50,804 bases of DNA from Deltaproteobacteria bacterium (GTDB lineage: Bacteria; Myxococcota_A; Polyangia; Nannocystales; Nannocystaceae): assembly GCA_003696955.1 (NCBI GenBank), contig RFGU01000028.1, positions 1 through 50,804 on the forward strand, written 5' to 3'. Positions 40,983-48,482 of the stretch are shown here, piece after piece. The notes below the pieces were generated by a model, which was given only the letters and a program-made list of their open reading frames with translations, was not told where the DNA came from and made no database searches. Position 1 is the stretch's first letter. The number at the start of each line of letters is the position of its first letter. A program made the translations under genes and the position numbers.

Positions 40983-41014
40983 ACTTCGTTCGTCGGAGGG
41001 ATATCCTAATCGAC

Positions 41015-41287
41015 GTGTTGTACGTCGTCGCTACGAAGCTGCGCGCGCGTCACCCGTATCGGGAGCGGGCGGAGACTGCGGGGCGCGTCTTCGAGGGCTA
41101 CCTGCTCTATCCGCCCACGGTGGGCCGGGGCCTCGTCATCTTCCGTGGCAACACCGGCCGTCGCATGGTGACGACGGCGGTGCGCCGCGTGCTGCGCTCG
41201 GAGAACGACGACATCGTCTACGTGGAGACGGCCAACAGCGTCTACCGTCTAGCGATCGGCGACGAGCGCTTGGCGGCGGCCGGTTGA
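41015..41287 (+). CDS. small beta-rich protein of unknown function
   Basis: A 90-residue protein from GTG 41015 (a TTG follows at once). The predicted strands (RVFEGYLLYPPTVGRGLVIFRG, MVTTAVRRVL, DIVYVETANSVYRLAI) form a compact, SH3-like or phage-like small domain; the NSVYRL ending recurs in small bacterial proteins I have seen, but I cannot name a family. A GGAGGG lies about 16 nt upstream. Its 3' end overlaps the methyltransferase gene on the other strand by 46 bp. Confidence 0.6.
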   Translation: MLYVVATKLRARHPYRERAETAGRVFEGYLLYPPTVGRGLVIFRGNTGRRMVTTAVRRVLRSENDDIVYVETANSVYRLAIGDERLAAAG

Positions 41288-42468
41288 TCCTCGTCGGTAC
41301 GGATCTTCGTCCCGTCACCTCCGACGACCTGGTAGACGGCGGCACGCAGGTACACACCCTCGGTATGGTGCAGGGCCACCGGATGACATGGCGCTGCGCC
41401 GAGCACGGCGATTCGGTGTATCGGAACGATCCCATCGACGGCTGCGTCGAGGTGTTCTTCGGTGACGTTGCGGCTGCACGAGCAAAGCACGAAACGGCCT
41501 CCGGCCCGCACCCGCGGCAAAAGGCGCGCAGCAAGCCGCGTGAGGGCCTTGGTGGCCCGTCGTACGTCGCCCGGCCGTGCGGCCACCTTGGGCGGATCGG
41601 CGACCACGATGTCGAACGGACCGGCCAACGCGTCGGCATCGAGGTCGGCGAACATATCGGCCTCGATCCACTGCGTGCGATCGGCGATGCCGTTACGTGC
41701 GGCATTGTCCGCGGCGGCGGCCAAGGCGGCTGCGGAACCGTCCACGCCCACGGTGTCGGCACCGGCCGCGGCCGCCGCGATGGCGAAGCCGCCGACGTGG
41801 GTGCCCACGTCGAGGACCCGCATGCCCGGTCGCACCCAGCTGGCGATCGTGCGTCGGTTCTCCCGCTGATCGAGGTATCCGCCCGTCTTCTGCATGGCCG
41901 TTCGCGGCACCTCGAAGCGAAGGCCGTACTCCGTCCATGCAACGCGGGGCGGCGGCTCGCACCAGGCCGCAGGGGGCGGCGACACGGTAGGGGCCTCGCA
42001 GAGCCGAAGGTACGGCCGCACGCCGGCCTCGAGGTCCAGGCAACGGGCGATGCGGTGCCACGACGCCGTCATGGGGGCCGTGGTCGTGGTGACGACGCGC
42101 AGGTCGCCGTATCGGTCGACGACGAGACCGGGCAAGCCGTCGCCTTCCGAGTTCACCTCGCGATATCCGGTGACGGGGCCGTCCGGTCGGAGGCCGAGGG
42201 CCCGTCGTGCCGCGAGGGCGGCCCCGATGCGCCGCTCGAGCCAGTCGTCGTCAGGGGGCGTCTCGCCGCGCGCCACCATGCGTACGGTGATCGCGGCGTC
42301 GGGGTCCGCAAGGCCGTAGCCCACCGTTCGCCCGGCGGCGTCTTCGACGCGCGCAAGCTCCCCGAGCACCAAAGGACCCCGCATCCGCGCGACGTCCCGG
42401 GCACGGATCCAGGGTCCCCCGCGCGGGTCGGCCGCCCGGGCACCGCGACGGAGGCGGATCGTCAGCAT
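41242..42468 (-). CDS. class I SAM-dependent RNA methyltransferase, RlmI-like (23S rRNA m5C)
   Basis: A 408-residue protein. The N-terminus (about 1-75) is PUA-like, as in RlmI; a middle domain follows, including the conserved EVNSEGDGLPGLVVDRY motif; the methyltransferase domain has the SAM loop VLDVGTHVGGFAIAAAAAGA, then VVADPPK, the catalytic-type DPPK motif. A Cys-Ser pair in LCSCSR lies after it, as in m5C enzymes. The end is extended by about 25 residues compared with relatives. ATG 42468 is 14 nt after the aminopropyltransferase stop on the same strand, so it may belong to that operon. It overlaps the small gene at 41015-41287. Confidence 0.9.
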   Translation of the reverse strand: MLTIRLRRGARAADPRGGPWIRARDVARMRGPLVLGELARVEDAAGRTVGYGLADPDAAITVRMVARGETPPDDDWLERRIGAALAARRALGLRPDGPVTGYREVNSEGDGLPGLVVDRYGDLRVVTTTTAPMTASWHRIARCLDLEAGVRPYLRLCEAPTVSPPPAAWCEPPPRVAWTEYGLRFEVPRTAMQKTGGYLDQRENRRTIASWVRPGMRVLDVGTHVGGFAIAAAAAGADTVGVDGSAAALAAAADNAARNGIADRTQWIEADMFADLDADALAGPFDIVVADPPKVAARPGDVRRATKALTRLAARLLPRVRAGGRFVLCSCSRNVTEEHLDAAVDGIVPIHRIAVLGAAPCHPVALHHTEGVYLRAAVYQVVGGDGTKIRTDEDQPAAAKRSSPIARR

Positions 42469-42482
42469 GGCCGACGGAGCGG

Positions 42483-43418
42483 CTACCCGCCTTCACCGTC
42501 CCGCGGGATCTCGGGCGGTGCGTCCATGGTGTAGACCCGGGTTTCGCGAGCGATCGCCGACCGCACGTGCTTCGGGGTCTGCATCAACGCGAGGGTCGTG
42601 CGGCCGTCCATCATGACCAACGGGCCTCGCACCTTGTCCGCGAGCAATCGATCGATGTCGTCCGGGTTCGGACGGAGATCGAAAGGCTCGTCCCGCGCCA
42701 TCAGGAATCCCCAGGGCGTGAGGAACGAGGGGACGTGGGACACGTAGCTGTGGACGTGGCCGAATACGGCCTCGAGCGTACGGAACAGGCGGCCGTGGAG
42801 GTGGATCTCGTACGGGGTGAGCGAACCGGCCTGCAGGGCGAAGACCCCGCCTGGGGCGAGGACCCGCCGCACGTCCTCGAAGTGCTCCTTGGTGAAGAGT
42901 CGAAACGACGGTCCCGATTCGACCGGCTCGGACAGATCCGAGATCACGAGGTCCCACCGGGCGTCCGTCTTGGCGAGATAGGCGAGGGCGTCGCCCACCA
43001 CCAGGGATAGGCGCGGGTCGGTGAAGGCACCCTGGTGCATGGTCGGCAAGTGTTCGCGACAGGCGGCGACCACCTCGCCGTCGATGTCCACCATGACGAC
43101 CTCCTCGACCGTCTTCCATTCGAGCACCTCTCGCGCCGTGGCCCCTTCGCCCCCGCCGAGGATCAGCACCCGGCGCGGCGCGCCATGGGCGATGGCGGGC
43201 AGATGGACCAGGGGTTCGTGATAGAGGGCCTCGTCCGCCGTCGTCGATTGCAGCTTGCCGTCGAGGATGAGTGCGCGGCCGAACGTCGCCGTCTCGACGA
43301 TCATCATGTGCTGGTACTCGGTTCGGGTATCGACCAGCACCTTCCGCAGGGCGTGCAGGTGGGTGTCGACGGCGCTTATCTTCTCGCGCCAATAGAGCTC
43401 GTAGGAGGCGGAGGCCAC
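42483..43418 (-). CDS. speE: polyamine aminopropyltransferase, ACL5/thermospermine-synthase-like
   Basis: A 311-residue enzyme that transfers an aminopropyl group from decarboxylated AdoMet to a polyamine. The dcAdoMet-binding loop is GGGEGATAREVL, and the middle motif SDLSEPVESGPSFRLFTKE follows. Several segments read like plant ACL5 (thermospermine synthase) rather than spermidine synthase: GKLQS in place of the usual GxxQ, then ALYHEPLVH, the DLxxPVExGP block, and VPSFLTPWGFLMA. The product may be thermospermine or another long polyamine. GTG 43418 is 3 nt after the speH stop, so the two form an operon with one promoter. Confidence 0.9.
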   Translation of the reverse strand: MASASYELYWREKISAVDTHLHALRKVLVDTRTEYQHMMIVETATFGRALILDGKLQSTTADEALYHEPLVHLPAIAHGAPRRVLILGGGEGATAREVLEWKTVEEVVMVDIDGEVVAACREHLPTMHQGAFTDPRLSLVVGDALAYLAKTDARWDLVISDLSEPVESGPSFRLFTKEHFEDVRRVLAPGGVFALQAGSLTPYEIHLHGRLFRTLEAVFGHVHSYVSHVPSFLTPWGFLMARDEPFDLRPNPDDIDRLLADKVRGPLVMMDGRTTLALMQTPKHVRSAIARETRVYTMDAPPEIPRDGEGG

Positions 43419-43421
43419 GGC

Positions 43422-43811
43422 CTATCCCTCGGCGGCGCGGGGCAGTCGGACGGGACGGACCGGCGGCAGCACGCCACGGGGCATGTTGCGCTGCTCGTGT
43501 CGCCCGGCGCCGAGGGCCGCGACGAGCACCTCGCAGGCGGCCTGCGGATCCGTGTGGGCGCCGCACGTGAAGACGTCGGCTGCGGCGTAGCCGAGCTCCG
43601 GCCACGTGTGGATCGAGATGTGGGACTCGGCCAGAAGCGCGATGGCCGTGACCCCCTGGGGATCGAAGCGATGGTGGTTCTCCGCTAGAAGGGTCGAACG
43701 TGCGCGCTTGGCTGCCGTTCGGAGCGCATCGAGGACGCAGGCGACGTCGTCGAGCCGCTCGGGCGGGCAGTCGTACATCTCCAGGATGATGTGGGAGCCG
43801 AGTGGAGACAT
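43422..43811 (-). CDS. speH: S-adenosylmethionine decarboxylase proenzyme (class 1B)
   Basis: A 129-residue self-processing enzyme that makes decarboxylated AdoMet for polyamine synthesis. It cleaves itself to form the pyruvoyl cofactor at Ser63, visible in the motif AESHISIHTWPE; the catalytic His68 and Cys83 (in DVFTCG) are present. The N-terminal GSHIILEMYDC is typical of the family. ATG 43811 has a strong Shine-Dalgarno (GGAGGA) about 7-11 nt upstream, unlike the leaderless genes, and a good promoter about 34 nt upstream. Confidence 0.95.
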   Translation of the reverse strand: MSPLGSHIILEMYDCPPERLDDVACVLDALRTAAKRARSTLLAENHHRFDPQGVTAIALLAESHISIHTWPELGYAAADVFTCGAHTDPQAACEVLVAALGAGRHEQRNMPRGVLPPVRPVRLPRAAEG

Positions 43812-43844
43812 AGACCCTTCCTCCGGCGGGTGGTGGGATCGCGG

Positions 43845-43873
43845 AGGGTAAGGGAGCGGGGCGGCGAGGGCAA
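43845..43873 (-). promoter_or_regulatory. sigma70-like promoter of the speH-speE operon
   Basis: TTGCCC (43873-43868), 17-bp spacer, TACCCT (43850-43845), giving a leader of about 27 nt that carries the GGAGGA Shine-Dalgarno (43817-43824). Same -35 as rnpB. Confidence 0.6.
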
Positions 43874-43991
43874 GCGGCGTACGATGAAAATTCGACGGTC
43901 GGATGGGGCCCCTCGGGGTAAGGGGGCGCGAGTCCGCCGTGGGGGGCCTGCCGTGTCCCGTAGGGTCTTCCCCCCGCGCTCGGACCGCAGA

Positions 43992-44870
43992 TCAGGCCGT
44001 GGCGGTGTCCCGGGCGCCGGCGGTGTCGGGGGCGCTCGGCTCGGACGCTCCTGCCGAGCCGGAAACGCCACCGCGGACGCGGGCCTCGAAGGCCGCCTTC
44101 TCGTCGGCGGCGATCCACTCCCCCCGCTCGACCCAAGCAGCGACGATGCGTTGGACCGTCCGGGCGAGGTCCTCCACCTGCGCGTCGGTCAGGCCGCGCG
44201 TCTCGATGGGGGGACCGATCCGCGTGTGGATCCGGGCGGGGCGCACGATCCACGTGCCCTTGGGCAAGAGGTCGTACATGCCCCGGGCCGCCACCGGGAC
44301 CACGGGGAGGCCGGCATCGCGGGCGGCGAAGAAGACGCCGCGCCGGAACGGTCGCACCTTGCCGTCCAGGGTGCGGTGGGCCTCGGGAAACGTCAGGATG
44401 GAGATCCCTCGGCTCGCGCGCTCCTTGAACGCCTCGGCGATGCGCTGGTAGCGGCCCTCCCGTGCGCGCGGCACCGGAATCGCATTGGCCATGCGCAGCA
44501 GCCAGCCATAGCCCGGTACGTGGAGATGGGCCTCGTTCTCGAGCCCGCAGAACACCCCGGGGATGGCCCAGACGGCGATGTGGGCGTCGAGGACGCTCGT
44601 GTGGTTGTGGGCGTAGACGCAGGGCCGGCGCTCGTCGAAGGCCGGGTCGATGTCGACGACGATGCGGCTGCCCGTAAGCCGCAGACACGAGGCCAACATC
44701 TTCTTCGGGAACGAGGTCTGGAAGCGCTCGAAGGGCACGAAGAGGGAGACCGGGGCCGACAGGGCCACCGCGCCGAGCATGAGGGCGAACGAGCCCGTCC
44801 AGGCGGCGATGGAGAGGGGGACGTAGACGAGATCCCGGGCCGTCCGGGTCTTGCGAGGTTTGTCGGGCAT
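43992..44870 (-). CDS. 1-acylglycerol-3-phosphate O-acyltransferase family protein
   Basis: A 292-residue acyltransferase. After a hydrophobic segment (LSIAAWTGSFALMLGAVALSAPVSLFVP, about 20-45) it has the NHTSVLD (NHxxxxD) motif, a substrate region with ILTFPEAHRTLDG in place of the usual FPEGTRS, and PVVPVAARGMYDLLPKG. The variant FPEAHRT suggests a different acceptor from plsC. ATG 44870 is 15 nt from a TATAAG -10-like element. The C-terminus is a 25-residue Ala/Gly/Ser tail. Confidence 0.87.
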   Translation of the reverse strand: MPDKPRKTRTARDLVYVPLSIAAWTGSFALMLGAVALSAPVSLFVPFERFQTSFPKKMLASCLRLTGSRIVVDIDPAFDERRPCVYAHNHTSVLDAHIAVWAIPGVFCGLENEAHLHVPGYGWLLRMANAIPVPRAREGRYQRIAEAFKERASRGISILTFPEAHRTLDGKVRPFRRGVFFAARDAGLPVVPVAARGMYDLLPKGTWIVRPARIHTRIGPPIETRGLTDAQVEDLARTVQRIVAAWVERGEWIAADEKAAFEARVRGGVSGSAGASEPSAPDTAGARDTATA

Positions 44871-45020
44871 GGCCGGTGGGCGGGCCTTATAGCGCGCTCG
44901 GTGCGGCCGTGCCCAGGGGGGCCGAAGTCCCGGTGCGCACCCCACGTGTCCAGGTACGGAGGCGGCGTCCGTGTCGACGTGCGGCGTTCGTCCTCCGGGG
45001 GGAGGCAGGGGACCGCGGCC

Positions 45021-45051
45021 TTGGGCGCGTCCCGGCCGCCGCTGGTAACGT
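45021..45051 (+). promoter_or_regulatory. candidate promoter of the outer-membrane protein/gpmI operon
   Basis: TTGGGC (45021-45026), 19-bp spacer, TAACGT (45046-45051), then 7 nt to GTG 45059. The spacer is long. Confidence 0.42.
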
Positions 45052-45058
45052 GCGTCCC

Positions 45059-45835
45059 GTGCTCCTTCGGCGCCCCACGACGGGGCCGCGGCGCCGGCCG
45101 TCTTCGCCGCGGCCACGGTCCCGCGTTCGGTCCGTCGGCCCGTCGCTCGCCGTCCTCGCGGCCGTCTGGCTCGGTCGAGCGGGGCCGGCCCGTGCGGCCC
45201 CGCCTCCGGACGTGCTCCTGCGCCCTTCGAACGAGCCCGTGTACTCGGTGGGCGCGGAGTTTCGCGTGCCGGTACTCCTCGGCGGCGGGGCCGCGGTGGT
45301 GTCGCCCCCGGTGGGGTTCGGTGCGACCTTCGTGTTCCGATACCACGGCGTCCCCCTCGGCGTGGCCCGACTCGGCGGGCTCCTCGCGGTCGGCCACGAT
45401 CGCGTCCTCGACCGCCGAACGATCGTCTACGCCGACGAAACGGGGACGGAGCGTCGGGCCGTCCGCTGGGCCGCCCACGACCAGACCACGTTCCTGACGG
45501 GACCTACGGTCCAGTTGCCCCTGCGCCGGGTGTTCCTGGAGGTGGGGGCGGGCGTGGGGCTTGCCGTGGGCAACCTGCTGCGTCCCGTGCCCGGCGATCC
45601 CACCCGCGAGACCCGGGCCTTCGGCGTGGGATTCGCCGTCCGCGGGGATGCGACCCTCGGGATCCCCTTCGCGTCGGGCCACGGCCTGCTCGTCGGCCTC
45701 ACCTTCACCAAGGTGTTCTCCAACGTGCGCACGACGGAGGATCCGGCCCTTGCCGACGACCCGAGTGCGCCGCAGGATACGGCCCCGTTCGACATGACCC
45801 TCGCCCCCTTCGTGGGGTACCAAGGATGGTTCTGA
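45059..45835 (+). CDS. secreted, probable outer-membrane beta-barrel protein
   Basis: A 258-residue protein from GTG 45059. The N-terminus is basic (30 residues), then a signal peptide (PSLAVLAAVWLGRAGPARAA). The rest alternates short strands typical of an eight-strand barrel: FRVPVLLGG, VGFGATFVFRYHGVPLG, FLEVGAGVGLAVGNL, GVGFAVRGDATLGI, LLVGLTFTKVFSNVR, and ends ...VGYQGWF with a C-terminal aromatic residue as in outer-membrane barrels. The longer frame from 44876 is not used because of the promoter and the signal position. It is joined directly to gpmI (TGA followed at once by ATG). Confidence 0.72.
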   Translation: MLLRRPTTGPRRRPSSPRPRSRVRSVGPSLAVLAAVWLGRAGPARAAPPPDVLLRPSNEPVYSVGAEFRVPVLLGGGAAVVSPPVGFGATFVFRYHGVPLGVARLGGLLAVGHDRVLDRRTIVYADETGTERRAVRWAAHDQTTFLTGPTVQLPLRRVFLEVGAGVGLAVGNLLRPVPGDPTRETRAFGVGFAVRGDATLGIPFASGHGLLVGLTFTKVFSNVRTTEDPALADDPSAPQDTAPFDMTLAPFVGYQGWF

Positions 45836-47467
45836 ATGAACCTCGAATTGCGCCCCCATCCCCGTCGCGTCGCGCCGCCAGGTCCGGTGGTGTGCGTGGT
45901 GCTCGACGGCGTCGGCATCGGACGCGGCGACGAGACCGACGCCGTGGCCCTCGCCCACACGCCGTGGATCGATCACGGCATGACCCTTCCGAGCGCCACG
46001 AAGCTCCTCGCCCACGGACGGGCGGTGGGGATGCCGTCGGACAAGGACATGGGCAACAGCGAGGTGGGCCACAACGCCCTCGGTGCGGGCCGCGTGTTCG
46101 ACCAGGGGGCCAAGCTCGTGGACCGGGCCATCGAAAGCGGCGCCCTCTTCGAGGGAGAGACGTTCCGCGCCATGGTGGAGCATCTGAAGCGCACCGGCGG
46201 AACGTTGCACCTTGTCGGGTTGCTCTCCGACGGCAACGTCCACAGCCACATCGATCACGTGTTCGCGCTGCTCGACGGGGCGAAGGCCGCGGGGATCCGG
46301 CGGATCCGGCTGCACGTCCTGCTCGACGGGCGGGACGTGCCGGAGGGGACGGGGATCGACTACGTGCGGCGGCTCGAGGCCAAGCTCGAGAGCTTGCGGG
46401 CGGAGGGGGTCGATGCCCGGATCGCCAGCGGCGGCGGGCGCATGGTCACCACCATGGATCGCTACGAGTCGGACTGGTCCATCGTCGAGCGGGGGTGGCG
46501 GGCCCACGTGCTCGGTGATGCACGGCCGTTTCCTTCGGCCGAGGAGGCGGTGGAGACGCTGTATCGGGAGTGCGGCCGAAGCGACCAGCACATGCCGCCC
46601 TTCGTCGTGGTCGAGGGCGGACGTCCGGTCGGGACCATCGAGGACGGGGATGCCGTGGTGTTCTGGAACTTCCGCGGGGACCGGGCCGTCGAGATCTCCC
46701 GTGCCTTCGAGGAGGACGACTTCCGCGCCTTCGACCGGGTGCGCCGGCCCGACGTGTTCTATGCCGGGATGATGCAGTACGACGGCGATCTGCACATTCC
46801 CAAGCGGTTCCTGGTGGCGCCGCCCGCCATCGATCGGACCATGGGCGAGTTGCTCGCCCATGCGGGAAAGGTGCAGCTCGCGTGCGCCGAGACCCACAAG
46901 TTCGGCCACGTGACCTACTTCTGGAACGGCAACCGGTCGGGCAAGTTCTCGGACGAACTCGAGGACTACGTGGAGGTTCCGTCGGGGATGCTCGCGCCCG
47001 GGGACCATCCCTGGATGAAGGCCGGGGAGGTCGTGGATGCCATCGCCCGGCATTTCGACCGCCGGCACTACGACTTCGTACGGGTGAACTTCGCCAACGG
47101 CGACATGGTGGGGCACACCGGGGACTTCGAGGCGGCGCGGCTCGCGGTCGCGTGCGTCGACTTCACCCTCGGTCGCCTGCGGCGCGCGGTCCTGGACCGG
47201 CAGGGGGTCTTGGTGGTCACGGCGGACCATGGCAACGCGGACCACATGTTCGACCGAGATGCCGACGGGCGGATCCACGTGCGAACGAGTCACAGCTTGA
47301 ATCCCGTACCGTTCTGGATCGAAGATCCGCGCGAGGCCGCCGGTGGTCCGCGGCTGCGACACCTCGAGCGGCCCGGCCTCGCCAACGTGGCGGCCACGTG
47401 CCTCGAGCTGCTCGGCTTCCTCCCGCCCGAGGACTACGAACCGAGCCTCCTTGCGCCGACGCCATGA
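45836..47467 (+). CDS. gpmI: 2,3-bisphosphoglycerate-independent phosphoglycerate mutase, plant-type
   Basis: Interconverts 3- and 2-phosphoglycerate in glycolysis. The 543-residue protein has metal ligand Asp24 in VVLDGVG, catalytic Ser75 in DMGNSEVGHNALGAGRVF, the DGRDVPEGTG block, and TADHGNADHMF at the C-terminal metal site. The blocks AHGRAVGMPSDKDMGNSEVGHNALG-like, YDGDLHIPKRFLVAPPAIDRTMGE and ETHKFGHVTYFWNGNRSGKF closely follow plant and trypanosomatid iPGM rather than the typical bacterial GpmI. It directly follows the barrel gene and overlaps the next gene by 4 bp (ATGA). Confidence 0.95.
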   Translation: MNLELRPHPRRVAPPGPVVCVVLDGVGIGRGDETDAVALAHTPWIDHGMTLPSATKLLAHGRAVGMPSDKDMGNSEVGHNALGAGRVFDQGAKLVDRAIESGALFEGETFRAMVEHLKRTGGTLHLVGLLSDGNVHSHIDHVFALLDGAKAAGIRRIRLHVLLDGRDVPEGTGIDYVRRLEAKLESLRAEGVDARIASGGGRMVTTMDRYESDWSIVERGWRAHVLGDARPFPSAEEAVETLYRECGRSDQHMPPFVVVEGGRPVGTIEDGDAVVFWNFRGDRAVEISRAFEEDDFRAFDRVRRPDVFYAGMMQYDGDLHIPKRFLVAPPAIDRTMGELLAHAGKVQLACAETHKFGHVTYFWNGNRSGKFSDELEDYVEVPSGMLAPGDHPWMKAGEVVDAIARHFDRRHYDFVRVNFANGDMVGHTGDFEAARLAVACVDFTLGRLRRAVLDRQGVLVVTADHGNADHMFDRDADGRIHVRTSHSLNPVPFWIEDPREAAGGPRLRHLERPGLANVAATCLELLGFLPPEDYEPSLLAPTP

Positions 47468-48414
47468 GCTTCCACGGGCACTGGTGGACGATCTGGCCGC
47501 ACCTGCGGGGTACGGTTGCGCCGCCGCGTCCCGGTGTGCCGGTTCCGTTTCGGACCGTCGTGGAAGATCCGAAGCGGGGCCCCGTCCCTCTGAGTGGTGC
47601 CCGCTACGGTGAGGGGAGGGATCTGGTGGTGGTCGTGCACGGGATGGGAGGGCGTCACGACAGCGCATACGTCCTGCGCCTCGTCGCCGCCCTGCGTCGT
47701 GCCGGGCTTGCGGCGCTGGCGATCTCCCTGCGGGGCGCCGACGGATCGGGGGCGGATTTCTACCATGCCGGCATCGTCGAGGACCTTGCCGCGGTGCTCG
47801 CTGCGCCGGATCTCTCCGGTGCCGAGCGCGTCGCCGTGGCCGGCTTCTCCCTCGGCGGGCACGTGACCTTGCGCTTCGCCCTCGCGCCCACCGATCCCCG
47901 CGTCCGTGCGGTGGCGGCCATCTGTCCGCCGTTCGAACTCGAGCGCACGCTCGCCCACATCGACGCACCGCGCTCCTATCCATACCGGCGGCATCTGCTC
48001 GCGGAGCTGGTGCGGATGTACGCCAAGGTGGCCGCCCGCGGGAACGGCCCCGTGCCACTTTCCCGCGCGAAGCGGATCCGGTCCATCTATCGGTGGGACA
48101 CCGAGATCGTGGCCCCGCGCTTCGGTTTCGAAAGTGCCGAGCACTACTACGCCGAGACGAGCGTGGGGCCCCACCTGCCGGAGGTTCGGATCCCCGCCCT
48201 CGTCGTGGCCGCGCGGCACGATCCCATGGTCCCCCTCGCTTCGCTCGAACCGTCGCTTTCGCGGGTGCGCGGCAGCGACCGTGTCGATCTGCGCATCGTC
48301 GACCGCGGCGGCCACGTGGGGTTTCCCGCGAGCGCCCGACTCGGCGACGCTCCGGACGGCACCCATCTCTACGACGACGTGGCCGCGTGGTTGCGGACCC
48401 GACTTTCGGCGTAG
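47464..48414 (+). CDS. alpha/beta hydrolase, YheT-like
   Basis: A 316-residue hydrolase. The start (GHWWTIWPHL, then PVPFRTVVEDPKRGPVPL) is like YheT-type proteins; the core has VVVVHGMGGRHDSAYV, nucleophile elbow GFSLGG (Ser129), an ARHDPMVPL acid segment, and GGHVGF at the catalytic His. The full triad is present. Members are putative esterases. The start is ATG 47464, overlapping the gpmI stop (ATGA). A hairpin follows 10 nt after the stop. Confidence 0.88.
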   Translation: MSFHGHWWTIWPHLRGTVAPPRPGVPVPFRTVVEDPKRGPVPLSGARYGEGRDLVVVVHGMGGRHDSAYVLRLVAALRRAGLAALAISLRGADGSGADFYHAGIVEDLAAVLAAPDLSGAERVAVAGFSLGGHVTLRFALAPTDPRVRAVAAICPPFELERTLAHIDAPRSYPYRRHLLAELVRMYAKVAARGNGPVPLSRAKRIRSIYRWDTEIVAPRFGFESAEHYYAETSVGPHLPEVRIPALVVAARHDPMVPLASLEPSLSRVRGSDRVDLRIVDRGGHVGFPASARLGDAPDGTHLYDDVAAWLRTRLSA

Positions 48415-48424
48415 GGAAGGGCGG

Positions 48425-48443
48425 GCGCCGCGTCCTGCGGCGC
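48425..48443. terminator. perfect 7-bp hairpin between convergent genes
   Basis: GCGCCGC, loop GTCCT, GCGGCGC lies in the 68-bp gap between the hydrolase stop and the surface-protein stop. It could end both transcripts; no U-tract is present. Confidence 0.5.
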
Positions 48444-48482
48444 ACGACCTACGGGCGGAGGAAGGTGCCCGAAGACGGGCGG

